Assembly: GCA_034770075.1 (NCBI GenBank)
Contig: CM068385.1
Coordinates: 1,124,223-1,188,222 of the forward strand
Length of the DNA: 64,000 nucleotides
Direction: 5' to 3'
Source: Aralia elata
Lineage: Eukaryota; Streptophyta; Magnoliopsida; Apiales; Araliaceae
Shown: positions 1 through 11,412 of the stretch, one piece after another
Layout of the letters: every line of letters begins with the position of its first letter
Position numbering within the stretch: the first letter of the stretch is position 1
Made by a program: the position numbers and the translations under genes
Notes under the pieces: generated by a model
The model's input: only the letters and a program-made list of their open reading frames with translations
Databases searched by the model: none
What the model was told of the DNA's origin: nothing

Positions 1-259
1 TGCCCCGTACTTTCTTGAATAATGAAAACTTAATTTGAAGTAGAATAAAATAAATCTAAACAAAGGAGCAAAAACTAAGATGTGTGTGTTACTTCAATGT
101 AATTTAATTCGATTTGTTTTAAAGTATTGTGGTGTGCTTATGTACTTTTTATATCATGTTGGTGTGCAATAATAATAATAATAATAAATAAATAAATATT
201 GATCGTATACTATGTTTTTATTTTAATACGTAGACCTTATTATAATTGTCTCAAGTGTT
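1..259 (+). other. 3' UTR and downstream flank of an upstream SOD-like copy (gene body outside window)
   Basis: The first bases match, almost base for base, the 3' UTR that follows the stop codons of the two intact SOD-like genes (from about 11,446 and 20,038). They include the same AATAAA-type polyadenylation signal at 44-49. I infer that the last exon of another tandem copy ends just upstream of base 1, which makes the cluster larger than this window. No coding sequence of that copy is visible. Confidence 0.8.
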
Positions 260-1164
260 CTTTCAATCTATTTTATACATATATCATATGCATCGTACTT
301 AAAATTCATTCGGTTATTATTTTTATAGCGTTTGATTTAAAAACACAACGTAAGATAATAATACTCAGTTTGTAGATACTTCCATAACATGGGTGAAGCT
401 ATTTGAATTCTAATGTATAATTTTTTATGCATATATATATATATATATATATTACAAGCAACAACCAAAATCTATAGTAAAAGTTATTATCATTTGCTAA
501 TATTCTAATTCTGGAATAACACAGGTTTCACATAAATAAATACATGGAGGACGTCAGAACAAACATATACTCTAGAAATTTTGACTCTCTAAGTCTTTAT
601 TCATTATGTTCAAGTTCGAATGCATATCAAGTTTTAACGGATTGACTCAATAATATTTTTTAGGTCAATTTAATCTATCACTATCTTATCTAAAATAATA
701 GTATACCAAAACTTAATGTAATGTGTCAATACTATTGTCTTGGGTCATTTTATGCATGGTCTCAATAGTGTAGTGTTGTATTGAGTCATTTTAGGGGTTG
801 TTTGTTTACTTTTAAATGAGTCTGAATATGACTGAATAAGTCATTCAGACTGTTTATTTTACAAATTTTAAATTGTGAATGCCTCTGAACAATTCTTCCA
901 AAAACTTGTTACTGAATCGATAAAAAATAATGTTGAATGATATTTTTACTTACATACCCTCATTGACAATTAAAACCTACATTCACTATCCATCTTTCAA
1001 TGTATTTTGTACATATATCATATGCATCGTACTTAAAATTCATTCGGTTATTATTTTTATAGAGTTTGATTTAAAAACACAACATAAGATAATAATACTC
1101 AGTTTGTGGATACTTCCATAACATGGGTGATACTATTTGAATTCTAATGTATAATTCTTTATGC

Positions 1165-1191
<27 letters not shown>

Positions 1192-1202
<11 letters not shown>

Positions 1203-1557
1203 TCCGGATCCAGTCCGGGATCCCGGACTTTGTTAAAATACAGACTTTTTTTTTTTGCTTTTTTTTTAAAAACAAAATAAATAAATAAATAAATAATTAT
1301 GGAACTGAAATTTTTACATAATACAATGTTTTGGGCGTGATTTGGATACATATAACAAAACATGTATATATAGTTTGTGCGGACTGTACATACATGTTTT
1401 GTTATATGTATCCAAATCACGCCCAAAACATTGTATTATGTAAAAATTTCAGTTCCATAATTTATTTTTATTTTTTTAGTTGTTTTAAAAAAAAAGCAAA
1501 AAAAAAAAAAAGGTCCGCATTTTAACAAAATGCGGGATCCCGCACCTGATCCTTATC

Positions 1558-1560
<3 letters not shown>
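1192..1560. mobile_element. Foldback/MITE element with perfect 70-bp inverted arms
   Basis: The element sits inside an (AT)n tract. Its ends are inverted relatives of each other around GGGATCCCG cores followed by TTTGTTAAAAT. Inside are two perfect 70-bp inverted arms (1297-1366 and 1391-1460) around a 24-nt loop. It has no coding capacity: the two ORFs seen here on opposite strands are the same arm read twice. The superfamily is unknown. A transcript through it would form a long hairpin. Confidence 0.8.
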
Positions 1561-1593
<33 letters not shown>

Positions 1594-2149
1594 CAAGCAA
1601 CAACCAAAATCTATAGTAAAAGTTATTATCATTTGCTAATATTCTTATTTTGGAATAACTCAGGTTTCACATAAATAAATACATGGAGGACGTCAGAACA
1701 AATATATACTCTAGAAATTTTGACTCTCTAAGTCTTTATTCATTATGTTCGAGTTCGAATGCATATCAAGATTTAATGGATTGACTCAATAATATTTTGG
1801 ATGATTTACATATTCTATTACCTTTTTAAAAATAATTACAACAATAGTGCACTCATAAAATTTTTACACAACTAATTCACTTCCATATTTATTTACAATG
1901 TTAGTGCAATTAGGATTCCTTAATTTAGGGAATTAGTATTCAATTAGAATTCCTTAATTTAGGGATTAGTTATACTCATGGCTTCTTCTCTCTCTCCTCG
2001 TCTATAACAACTGCAGTTAATAATCACCTTCTTCTTCATTCAACGTATTCTTTCTATATAAATATATATATTTATATATATATATACACACACCATGCCG
2101 GAATATATATATATATTTATATATATATATATATATATATATAAATATA

Positions 2150-2440
2150 TTCATGGCTTCCGTGTCTCGCGGCAGCCATGAAGCTTTCTGGCAGTGGCAG
2201 ATCTTGACGGGCGCAACCTAGTCAAATCTCCCGTCTCCATCGGGCATGATGAAAGCTGGCACAGTGGTGCTCACACTGAAGGCACTTACAGTACGTGTGC
2301 ATGATAATCAAGATTTCATCCTTGGTGCAGGAGATCAAGAAGCTGTAGTGATATCTCCCAGTGGAAGTATATTGACATCCATTGATCTTCCTGCACCGCC
2401 CACACATGCCTTGGTCAGCAGGCCTCTTAATGAGGTGGGT
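2150..2440 (+). pseudogene. Captured exon fragment resembling a plant FG-GAP repeat protein C-terminal region
   Basis: The + strand reads W-Q-W-Q-I-L-T-G-A-T, then a stop, then S-N-L-P-S-P-S-G-M-M, then …VRVHDNQDF…GDQEAVVISPSGS…DLPAPPTHAL before running into AT-rich sequence. From memory of the family this resembles the membrane-proximal end of plant FG-GAP repeat-containing proteins. The in-frame TAG at 2219-2221 and the abrupt end show a non-functional fragment carried by the surrounding MULE-like element. The identification needs a protein search. Confidence 0.55.
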
Positions 2441-2614
2441 AATTCCCTTATAAGTAGCTATCTTATTATATATATATATATTTATATTTATTTATTTATA
2501 TTTATGAGTCAACCAACTGTATATCTCCAGTAGCTTCTCAAAATGAAGGGTCAAAATGGAGGTGGGTATGAAGATTCAGGCGGTGGTGGCGGTGGATATG
2601 AATACTGGATGATG

Positions 2615-2940
2615 GTAACCAAACCTTCATACCAAGGTAACCAAACTGTCATATAAAAGTAACCAATCAACCTCCACACTTTAAATTTTTTCTTAGTACA
2701 GTTGGTTACCAAACTTTCAGATCAAGGTAAGCAAAACTTCGTACCAAGGTAACAAAACCTTCATAACAAAGTAACTAATTCACAACCACACCTGCAGTTT
2801 TTTCATAGTGCAGTTGGTAGCCAAACCTTCAGACCAAGGTAACCAATTCAAATTTATTAAGTTACCAATTTCGTTTGAATGTGATGCAGTTGGTAGCCAA
2901 CCATTCATACAAAGGTAACCATTTTATTATTTATGAGTAA
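2615..2940. repeat. Degenerate minisatellite of GGTAACCAAAC…TTCATACCAA units
   Basis: About a dozen imperfect copies of a ~20-22-bp word containing GGTAACCAAAC and TTCATACCAA are interspersed with a longer phrase containing CACCTGCAGTTTTTTCATAGTGCAG. The same words occur at 56,820-57,500, so the array belongs to the transposon family. Confidence 0.7.
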
Positions 2941-4255
2941 CAAAATAGTTATAAAAAAAATTTCAAAACATTAAAAGTTACATCTATTTATTTTTAAACT
3001 TTTTATAGGGCGAATCTTCTTCTTATTCTCATTAGCGTTTTGGACAACGGAGATTCGCGGATGTGTAGCGGCGGAGTATGTGAGGTGTAACGGCGGACTA
3101 TTATTTCAAAGTGTATGTGAGGGAGATGAAGATTTGAATTTGAATATTTAAATTTGAATTATTATTTTGAATTTGAATTTGTTTTTGTTGTTAGATCCAA
3201 ATATTTGAATTTGAATTATTAATTATGGCAGTTGTTTGTCCTTAATTTTAGGTTTCCTTATTAATGTGAATTGTACTATTTTTTGTAATATGGGTCCTAA
3301 TTACACTCTTTTTGTAATTATTTGGTTGATGCACTTTTCTTGTAATTACTTTCTATTTGTTGTATACTTATGTAAAGAACCCTAATATTTTTGAGGTTAA
3401 TTTAATCTATCACTAACTTATCTAAAATAATAGTATACCAAAACTTAATGTAATGTGTCAATACTATTGTCTTGGGTCATTTTATGCATGGTCTCAATAG
3501 TGTAGTGTTGTATTGAGTCATTTTAGGGGTTGTTTGTTTACTTTTAAATGAGTCTGAATATGACTGAATAAGTCATTCAGACGGTTTATTTTACAAATTT
3601 TAAATTGTGAATGCCTCTGAACAATTCTTCCAAAAACTTGTTACTGAATCGATAAAAAATAATGTTGAATGATATTTTTACTTACATACCCTCATTGACA
3701 ATTAAAACCTACATTCACTATCCATTTTTCAATGTATTTTGTACATATATCATATGCATCGTACTTAAAATTCATTCGGTTATTATTTTTATAGCGTTTG
3801 ATTTAAAAACACAACATAAGATAATAATACTCAGTTTGTGGATACTTCCATAACATGGGTGATACTATTTGAATTCTAATGTATAATTCTTTATGCATAT
3901 ATATATATATATATATTACAAGCAACAACCAAAATCTATAGTAAAAGTTATTATCATTTGCTAATATTCTTATTTTGGAATAACTCAGGTTTCACATAAA
4001 TAAATACATGGAGGACGTCAGAACAAATATATACTCTAGAAATTTTGACTCTCTAAGTCTTTATTCATTATGTTCGAGTTCGAATGCATATCAAGATTTA
4101 ATGAATTGACTCAATAATATTTTTTAGGTCAATTTAATCTATCACTAACTTATCTAAAATAATAGTATACCAAAACTTAATGTAATGTGTCAATACTATT
4201 GTCTTGGGTCATTTTATGCATGGTCTCAATAGTGTAGTGTTGTATTGAGTCATTT

Positions 4256-4860
4256 TAGGGGTTGTTTGTTTACTTTTGAATTAGTCTGAATATGACTGAA
4301 TAAGTCATTCAGACCGTTTATTTTACAAATTTTAAATTGTGAATGCCTCTGAATAATTCTTCCAAAATCTTGTTACTGAATCGATAAAAAATAATGTTGA
4401 ACGATATTTTTACTTACATACCGTCATTGACAATTAAAACCTACATTCACTATCCATCTTGTACAAATTGTTTTTGATTTTTTTAACAATTTGGTCAATA
4501 ACCAATTTAATAAATGTTGGTGTAATCTTTTGTTTTGATTTTATTGACTGATAGAATGTTAATAATATAATTTTTTGTGTTTTATTCTTAAAATTATATT
4601 AATGATAGTATAATCTGTCAAATATTGTTCAAAAATTTATATTTAATTTTTCTTAAATAACATTGATTATTTATAATAACATAATAAATTTATTCATAAC
4701 GACCTAGAAAGGTTAAAATACGTAGTAAATATTTATCTTAGAGAGACAATTATCAAACACATCATTTTATTCCATATTTAAAGTTTCTACTTTATTCAGC
4801 TCATTCAGATTGTTTTATACATTCAAGACTTTGCATTAAGTTTTATCGAACAACCCCCTA
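4256..4860. mobile_element. Full-length ~605-bp MITE (family 1, copy 1)
   Basis: The left end is TAGGGGTTGTTTG and the complement of the right end is TAGGGGGTTGTTCG, giving short terminal inverted repeats. Full copies also lie at 15,569-16,176 and 20,822-21,427. Left halves only are present at 792-993, 3524-3725 and 12,245-12,446, where tandem duplication cut the element. The ends would fit a PIF/Harbinger-type element with a degenerate TWA target, but hAT is not excluded. There is no coding capacity. Confidence 0.6.
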
Positions 4861-6580
4861 GTCCAACACAGACTCACTTAAAAGGTCATTTTTGAAAGTT
4901 TTAATAACAAGTTGTTTGAGTTCTTATGTTTTTATTAAATTATCTCATAAGTCATACGTTATATTATTAGGGTGATGTTATTGCTAGGGATTTTAAATTT
5001 TTAGTTTCAATAATTATCTCAAATGATTTCTGACTATAACATTGGTTAGATAAATCTCATATGATTGATTATATTCTAAATTATTATTAAAATATTCAAT
5101 ATCATGTCATTTGATACTCATTTATAAAATCAAAAATTTAAAATCCCTAGCATTAATTCATCATATTATTATGATGTGGCCGGCATGTTACATGTTTCAC
5201 ATCAGAACCATACCAGCAATTTTGTCCAGATAGATTATTTATTGTTTGTTTTCTAAATTTTAATGCATTACCCCATAGTTCAGAAAAAGGACCATTGGCT
5301 TGATTATTAAATTTAAGAACAAACAACTGACCAAAAAAGATGCATTATTTAGCGTTTCAAACAATACAAGGGTAATACATACCACTTAATCATGACTGAA
5401 ATAGTCAAATGACATCCGCACAAAAAAATAATAAGTAAATTTTTTAAATTAATTATAATTATTGAAACTATTTTTATTAAAAAAAAATCATATTAACTTA
5501 TTTCATATTTTCATAAATTGACTTTATAAAGTCAAATATTTTTCGAGTCTAAGGCTTGTATAATTGTAAGTTTGTAAACAGGCGATAAACTTAGTACTCT
5601 CATAATTTCTAATAATAAGATCATCTTTAATTTTTAAAAATCAATTTGATATAATTTTTCTTAAATTTTAAAATTGAGTGACCATTTTTGTGTTATTAAT
5701 TATATAGATAATACAAATTGTAGATTATACTTATATGTAATAAACTTTTAATGGAAGTCAGATTCCTCGTGCATTTATATACGACCATTATAATTAAATG
5801 GAAGGGTTGGATGGTTTATTAGAAGTTCACACCTATCATTCTTTGTTTTCTTTTTTTCCTTTTTCCTTTATTATTTCTTTCTCTTTTTTTTCTCACGAAG
5901 AAAACGCATCAAGAATAATTTATACCATCAGGGCCATCAGGTCAACTCATTGATAAAAAGTCTACTAAAAAGACAAATCATGGGTTGTTGGGTATAAACC
6001 AATTTTAACTTTTATACTTCTTGCATTTTAAGAAAAGAATTTCATCTGTAAAATTTCTATTTTTTTAACGTGTATTTCTAAATATTTGAAGAGTTTAATT
6101 AATTTAGTTATAGTGGCATGCATGTTTGTAAAATTATATTTTAAATGTGAATACATCATATCATTTTATATATCATAAATAAAAAGATGATTCTTTACTG
6201 AAACATTATTTTTACAAATAAGAGTTTTTTGTTGTTGTCTATAGGTAGAGTATTTATCATTAATTCTGACGTGTTTCCTCATTCACATGCAATGAATAAT
6301 TGAACTTGTAGAAGCTGTTTACCAAACTAAATTGAAATATTGTATTATTTTTATTTATTTTTTTGATATGACATACTATTTTTTAGGAGTATCTGTAGTA
6401 TTTATTAAGTTTTATTAGGATTGCCCCCCTCCCCCTATATTATTTTGTTAGAAAGGATTACAATTTCAATTTTTCTTACTGTAATTTTTTCATTTTTTAT
6501 AATGAATTACGATTCTAATATATTTAGACTTTTAACAGTTATATATAAAAAAAACAAATTACCTACTAATTAATTTGCAA
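4861..6580. repeat. Non-coding cluster spacer, duplicated at 16,177-16,545 and 21,428-23,030
   Basis: I see no gene in this AT-rich stretch. Bases 4861-5237 recur at 16,177-16,545 and 21,428-21,800. The remainder recurs only at 21,800-23,030, because the middle cluster unit lacks it. It contains poly-T/CTTT tracts near 5850-5890 and a block around AAAGTCTACTAAAAAGAC (about 5930-6000) that is repeated at 7205-7270, 22,550-22,615 and 23,425-23,480. Confidence 0.7.
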
Positions 6581-6583
6581 TAA

Positions 6584-6745
6584 TGCTCAAAAGTCTACCA
6601 CACTAGCAAGTCTTTTAATAATAATTTCAGAAATAACCCCGGAGTTTCCCGATTATTGGGGCTTTGAATATGTACTATTTACTAAATAATTAATCAAATA
6701 TATAACAATAATTTCTTCTTCATCTTCATCAACTGAGAATTTTAT
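6584..6745 (+). promoter_or_regulatory. Orphan copy of the cluster's promoter-proximal module
   Basis: A block running AAAAGTCTACC…AAGTCTTTTA…CAGAAATAAC…GGAGTTTCCC…GGGGCTTTGAATATGTACT and ending in a TTTCTTCTTCATCTTCATCA leader is the same sequence that precedes the lectin-SOD fusion gene (24,047-24,240). It also occurs at 23,033-23,205 and, in diverged form, upstream of the stand-alone SOD-like genes (9083-9190 and 17,609-17,690). No lectin exon follows here. I infer a promoter or leader relic. Activity is not shown. Confidence 0.5.
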
Positions 6746-6901
6746 GTTTTTTATTTTATTCTACCATAAGAAGACTTTTTTGTCAAATAATTTCTTTTAA
6801 CAAATATGACTTTTTTTTTATGAGTGATTATTATTATTAAGGCAATAATAATGTTATCAGAATATATATATATATATATATATGGGTTATATGTAGGTAC
6901 A

Positions 6902-7085
6902 GTAGTACACAGTCGCCTATGACGACAGTGTTTTTGGACTATGGCGACGGTTCAACCGTAAACCGTCGCCATAAACCAAAATATCTATGACGACAGTTAC
7001 CGTCGACATAGACAAAAATATCTATGGCTACGGTTACCGTCGCCATAGCTCAAAAAAACCGTCGTCATAGGCGACAGTGTACTAC
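6902..7085. mobile_element. Short MITE built of repeated CGACGGT hairpins
   Basis: Terminal inverted repeats of 28 bp (6902-6929 and 7058-7085) match at 26 positions and begin GTAGTACAC. The interior is a series of palindromes of the form CTATGGCGACGGT / ACCGTCGCCATAG, repeated about four times. The matching place in the duplicated spacer (about 23,310-23,365) has only an AT tract, so this is an insertion. It resembles the subterminal repeats of CACTA-like elements but is too short to classify. Confidence 0.6.
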
Positions 7086-7108
7086 GCAACTGTGTACATA
7101 CATTTTTT

Positions 7109-7155
<47 letters not shown>

Positions 7156-7799
7156 CAATTTTATAACTTTTTTAATAACACTTAATAACACGTTAAGATT
7201 TAATTTACACCACCAGGCCAACTGATCAAAAGTCTACTAAAAGGACAAATCATGGGTTGTTGGGTAAACAACTTTTAAGTTTTTGAATTTCCATGTTTAA
7301 CAAAAAAAAGAAGAAGTTGTATTTATAAAACTTACAAATTTTAAAGTTATATATACACACTTTCTTTTTAATAATTATTAAATATTTATTAATTAATAGA
7401 TAGTTAATTACACACATTACGTGTGTGATATAATGTAAAAAAGTTGAGAGCGAAAGCGAGAGTGAGAGACAGAAAGGAGTCCTGAAAAAAATGCTAAAAG
7501 ATCAGTCACACAGTCTCCGTTTCCTTTGGTTCAATTGATCAGTCACACAGTCATATGGAGACGAACATCAAATTTGTTAATCTATACTGTTGTTAATTGA
7601 ATGATTATATGAAGTCTTTAACGTTTCTAAATTTAACATAGTTACAATTTGTAATCGTAATCAAACCTTGTAATACGATTACTAATTTAAAAAAGTTTGT
7701 AATTGAACCAAAACCATTCAGTTAGATTACTAATAGTTGCGATTAATATTTTGTGGTTACATTTTTCCCTCGATTATTATGGTAACTAGGTAATAAATA

Positions 7800-8034
7800 C
7801 TCTTTTCGTCTCATAATAAACATCTTAGTTTGATTTTAATGATAAAATTGATCATTTTTAAAAATTAATATTTAAAAAAATTTATATCCCGAAACTTTGA
7901 TAATAAATTTTTAATAGTTATTATGATCATGATCTCTCAGTATATATCTTAAATATTTTTAAAATTTATTAATTTTAAAATAGTTAATTTGACCATAAAA
8001 ATCAAACTATGACGTTTATTATGGGACGATAGGA
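7800..8034. mobile_element. Stowaway-type MITE
   Basis: The left end CTCTTTTCGTCTCATAATAA and the right-end complement CTCCTATCGTCCCATAATAA form inverted repeats that continue through TTTGATTTT. The element is flanked by TA dinucleotides, as expected for Stowaway. Only its last few bases survive in the second cluster unit (16,547), where a deletion breakpoint falls inside the terminal repeat. Confidence 0.7.
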
Positions 8035-8764
8035 GTATTATATATATATATATATATATCAACGAAATATCTAATTGGTTACATATATTCGTGTTTGCAA
8101 ATACTCCAAAACTCTAATCTTGTAATAATTATTTTTGAGCATCAATTAAAACCCAAATATCCAAATAGCGAGTGCTAAAATGAAGATTATTGTATACAAT
8201 TGTGAAATGTGGTTAACTTGATCCCATAATAATGTATTATCGGCTGGTCCGAAATTAAATTTTATTTTTGTAACTAACACAAACAAAATAACCATATATA
8301 AAAAATAACTAAGAAAAACCTTAATTCAAACATTATACTCAAACAGTTTAGTTCTAACCGACCAATAATATTTTTTAATTTATTATTATTATTTATTATT
8401 ATTTTTAAATTTTACGTAATTACCTATCACATACATTAAGGACCAGGACTACATTGTTTACCTAAAAAATTATATAAGGACAATTATAAAATAAAAAATG
8501 TACACGGACTAAATTAAACTGAAGTAAAAATTCAAGGACTTAAAAGGTCCCTTTTGCCAAATATAAGGATAAGACATTAGTTTTAGAGGTATGGAGGATC
8601 GTCTAAAAAAGGCATGACAAAAAAAAGGAGAAAACAAATCTTTAGAAAGCTTATCTTTATTATGCAAATAGTATTTGTGGCACAGACATGATTATGTGCA
8701 TGCAATTAAAAAGTATATTGTATTCTTCAAAAAATATTATTTTTTTTAAAAAAAAAATTGACAG

Positions 8765-8969
8765 AATTTTCGTCGGAATTATTATTATTTCGGTCGATTT
8801 TATGATGCACGACATGAGCGAAAATTGTTCGTGTCCTTGGTTATTACTATTTTTGATAGAATTCCGTCGGGATTAAATTATTTTCGAGGGAATATTCCGT
8901 CAGATAATTTCGTGGGAATTCAATTCGTCGAAAATAATTCCGTCAAAATTAGGTTGTTTTATTATAGTG
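8765..8969. mobile_element. Remnant of a CACTA-like element end (also at 17,293-17,497)
   Basis: Alternating CCGTCGGAAT / ATTCCGTC words, of the type found below the ends of plant CACTA elements, stop at TTTTATTATAGTG. The complement of that is CACTATAATAAAA, a CACTA-type terminus. I found no matching left end, so this is probably a truncated fragment. The duplicate in the second block has the same form. Confidence 0.4.
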
Positions 8970-9082
8970 CAATGGGAACTGAATTATACTTATTTAATGT
9001 TTGAGAGATTAAAAAATTATTAATTAAAATTCATTATATTTGCACTCGAATTTAACTGTGAGCTAGCATTTTGAAAAAGAGG

Positions 9083-9190
9083 GGCTCGAAAGTCTACTAC
9101 TATGGATGAGTACTAACAATAAGTCTTTTACTAATAATTTTGGAAGCAACATGGGTGTTTCACGTTAGTTGCGCTTTTGGATAAATTAAT
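9083..9190 (+). promoter_or_regulatory. Diverged promoter-proximal module of SOD-like copy B
   Basis: The stretch from CGAAAGTCTACTAC through AAGTCTTTTACTAATAATTT and CATGGGTGTTTCACG to TTGCGCTTTTGGATA aligns word by word with the module upstream of the lectin-SOD fusion gene (24,047-24,140). It lies 80-180 bp upstream of the TATA box. The shared upstream sequence suggests common ancestry of the promoters. Confidence 0.5.
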
Positions 9191-9206
9191 AAATGTTAAA
9201 ATTATG

Positions 9207-9238
<32 letters not shown>

Positions 9239-9266
9239 CATTAATAATTTATTCGACTTCTTCAAC

Positions 9267-9403
9267 TATAAAAGGAAACAAACATGTAGTACCTTATGCC
9301 TCTCCATCTCTCAACTCTTTTCTTCCTTGCTTCCTTTGTATTTGATTGTTCCCCTCCCTCTCCCTCTATCTCACTAGTCACATCCTCCCGATAGTTAATT
9401 AAG
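9267..9403 (+). promoter_or_regulatory. TATA box and 5' UTR exon of SOD-like copy B
   Basis: TATAAAA at 9267-9273 is followed about 30 bp later by a pyrimidine-rich probable start region. The leader ends in AAG before GTAACA at 9404. A 100-nt 5' UTR intron (9404-9503) then closes at TTTTTTACGATATACAG, five bases before the ATG. The same arrangement is found in copy C (TATA at 17,765-17,771, UTR intron 17,902-18,002). Confidence 0.65.
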
Positions 9404-9507
9404 GTAACACTCCTAGCTCTCCCTCTATCTCCAGTACTTAACTCACTTTTATGATAATTAATTAGTAATAATTAATGTAATCAGTGTTTTTTACGATATA
9501 CAGCAAA

Positions 9508-9866
9508 ATGCCGAGTGCTATTGCCTATCTTACCAGTAATAGCGGTGTAACCGGAAGTGTCAACTTCACCCAACAAGGTAAAACATAATTCAATAGGCAG
9601 TATATATACTCTTCCTTACTTACTTTGTAAGCTTGGTTAGGTTACAAGTTTAAGTCTCGTTAAGAATCTTCTCCCGTCATGTAATTAAAGATCGATCGAT
9701 CTAAAACTAATCGGTTTATTAACTTTTATTTTCAGGACCGACTGATTCTGTTGGTATAAGTGTGAATGCCAGTGGCGTCGCTACAGGGTTTCATGCTTTG
9801 CATATCAATACCTATGGAGACATATCTCAAGGGAGAAATACAACTGGTATATAGCGTCCATATATG

Positions 9867-9907
<41 letters not shown>

Positions 9908-10129
9908 ACGCATTTTAGGTCAAATTATTTTTCAATGGTAAACATTACATGTTAGGGCCTTAGAGTAATGGATTAAGGGGTTTTTGGAAGAACACGCGCG
10001 TATTGGATTAACTTACTTTTGATATATTAATTGTTGTACTTGCAGGAGCGGTTTTCAATCCTACCAATGGGATGAATCCTATTGGTGATCTGCAAACCAT
10101 TAGGGGTACAAATGGTATTTACTCTATCA

Positions 10130-10161
<32 letters not shown>

Positions 10162-10781
10162 CACACGCCTTCATTTTGTTTTATTCATTAATTATTTCTG
10201 ATGTGAGCATTAGAATTTAGGTTGTGTATAGGAATTATGTTTCAATAAGTGAATTTCATAATTATGATTAATAATTCTCTTAATTAACCTTTCATCTATA
10301 TTATAAAGGAGTACAGAAATTTAATGTATTGGTCTTTAACATATTCTTATGTTCTTGTGTGATCTAGGCTTTGTACAAGAAGACAAGACATCCGCCTCGG
10401 TATTTTATTTTGGCGTCCTTTCTTTGCTTATATTAATTTGTTTTGCTTGTCCTTGATAAGTTCTTTTAATAACGATTTTGATATATATAACAAAATAAAC
10501 ATTTTAAAACGGTCTTTGAGAAACACATGTTCATAAAAAAGTGACTTTTTGAGATTAAAAAGTCTTAACATATTAATTAATTGGTACTTATGTAATTATG
10601 TTACAAGTCGTAAGCATTGTTTTTCTTTCCTAATTAAATTAAGGTGTTGGTAAATGTTTTCAGATTTCCTTGTTTGACGGGCCAAATTGCATTATTGGAA
10701 GAGCAGTTGTGATCTATGGAAATAATAATCCCACTAATCCAGCAATTGCATGGGGTAAGCAAATTCTATTATTACTTGTTA

Positions 10782-10820
<39 letters not shown>

Positions 10821-11131
10821 TATGTCTTATCACCTAGTAATATATATTAACAACAGAACTTAATTGATACAAATAATAATTCAGGAAAAGTAAAAATACG
10901 AACAACGTAAAATAAATAAATAAATAAAGAGGGGAGGGAGGTGAGAGGACAGTTACCTCGCGTTTTTTTGCATAAGGTATTCATTTATAATAATAATATT
11001 TTGAGAAATTATATATAAAAATATTTTTTTTATGCATAACATGAGAGTGAGTGTATTCTATTTTGTAAAACGATGTCGCTTTGAGAAAACGTAAAGTAAC
11101 TCTTATCTCTCTTTTTGTTATAAATAACTTA

Positions 11132-11184
<53 letters not shown>

Positions 11185-11412
11185 GAGAGACACACACATT
11201 AACAATAATGTCGAAGGGTACAATTTAAACGGTACTTACGTCAATGAAAGCTTTTAAAATATTAATTATTTTCAAAAGTCAAACCGTCATTGACAACGCA
11301 ATATTATTCTATCATTCGCAATCTGTCACAAATCCTTATTAATTAATTAATTAATTAATTAATGCTATCTTTAATTAATCTATTTGCAGGTGTTGTTGGC
11401 CGCTTGCCCTGA
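9508..11412 (+). CDS. Cu/Zn superoxide dismutase-like protein, metal site lost (copy B, six exons, 131 aa)
   Basis: Exons are 9508-9577, 9736-9846, 10046-10114, 10368-10399, 10664-10754 and 11390-11412. All introns are GT-AG, with phases 1,1,1,0,1. The protein starts MPSAIAYLTSNSGVTG and has the SOD-type segments FHALHINTYGD (42-52), GDL (74-76) and IIGRAVVIY (104-112), ending AWGVVGRLP. In Cu/Zn SODs copper is held by four His. Aligned here they are H46 (kept), N48, V63 and Y112. The zinc His of the loop are deleted or replaced. The disulfide cysteines are R57 and W124, and the active-site Arg is lost. At 131 aa it is shorter than the usual ~152. No signal peptide is seen, so it is probably cytosolic. 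Dismutase activity is not expected and the function is unknown. A poly(A) signal lies at 11,489-11,494. Confidence 0.85.
9866..11180. repeat. (AT)n microsatellites inside the introns of copy B
   Basis: Long AT dinucleotide runs lie in introns 2, 3 and 5 (about 9868-9907, 10,128-10,162, 10,786-10,816 and 11,137-11,176). Runs at the equivalent places in copy C differ in length (about 18,366-18,392, 18,617-18,652 and 19,274-19,320). These are the most variable sites between the duplicates. Confidence 0.85.

Larger units (their letters stand above)
1799..3391. mobile_element. MULE-like non-autonomous element with a captured gene fragment
   Basis: The ends are imperfect inverted repeats (left GGATGATTTACATA, right-end complement GGGTTCTTTACATA, 11 of 14 matching). 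They are flanked by a 9-bp direct repeat TAATATTTT, which is the duplication size of Mutator-like elements. The uninterrupted target is seen at about 4110. The interior holds a FAD/FG-GAP-like coding fragment (2150-2440), a GGTAACCAAAC-rich minisatellite (2615-2940) and AT-rich filler. A relative with the same minisatellite and right end lies at about 56,348-57,991. No transposase is visible. Confidence 0.65.
260..4460. repeat. Three tandem copies of a ~735-bp spacer unit
   Basis: A unit that begins CTTTCAATGTATTTTG and ends in the left part of a MITE (…CACTATCCAT) occurs head to tail from 260, 994 and about 3726. The junctions at 994 and 3726 have the same sequence, and the same junction recurs at 12,447, so the duplication arose once and was carried along by larger duplications. 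The middle copy is stretched by two insertions (1192-1560 and about 1799-3390). Each unit contains an (AT)n tract. Short ORFs crossing the junctions are chance products. Confidence 0.8.

Noticed and set aside
930..1121. 63-codon frame starting MLNDIFTYIPS, repeated at 3662 and 12,383
   Set aside because: It crosses the junction of the tandem spacer units. Its conservation comes from DNA duplication, and it has no motif or gene context.
1133..1525. Frames on both strands sharing MGVIWIHITKHV
   Set aside because: They are the two arms of the perfect hairpin read in opposite directions.
2615..2940. GGTAACC array as a CRISPR-like or regulatory array
   Set aside because: The units are degenerate with no unique spacers, the context is a plant transposon, and the same words recur in the sister element.
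9177..9377. Frames with Tyr-Ile runs here and at 10,981, 12,586, 15,029, 16,509, 17,634 and 19,160
   Set aside because: They are translations of (AT)n microsatellites. The one at 19,160 overlaps a true exon of copy C but runs on into the intron.
9508..11412. Annotating copy B or C as active superoxide dismutase
   Set aside because: Only one of four copper ligands, none of the zinc-loop His and no disulfide cysteines remain.
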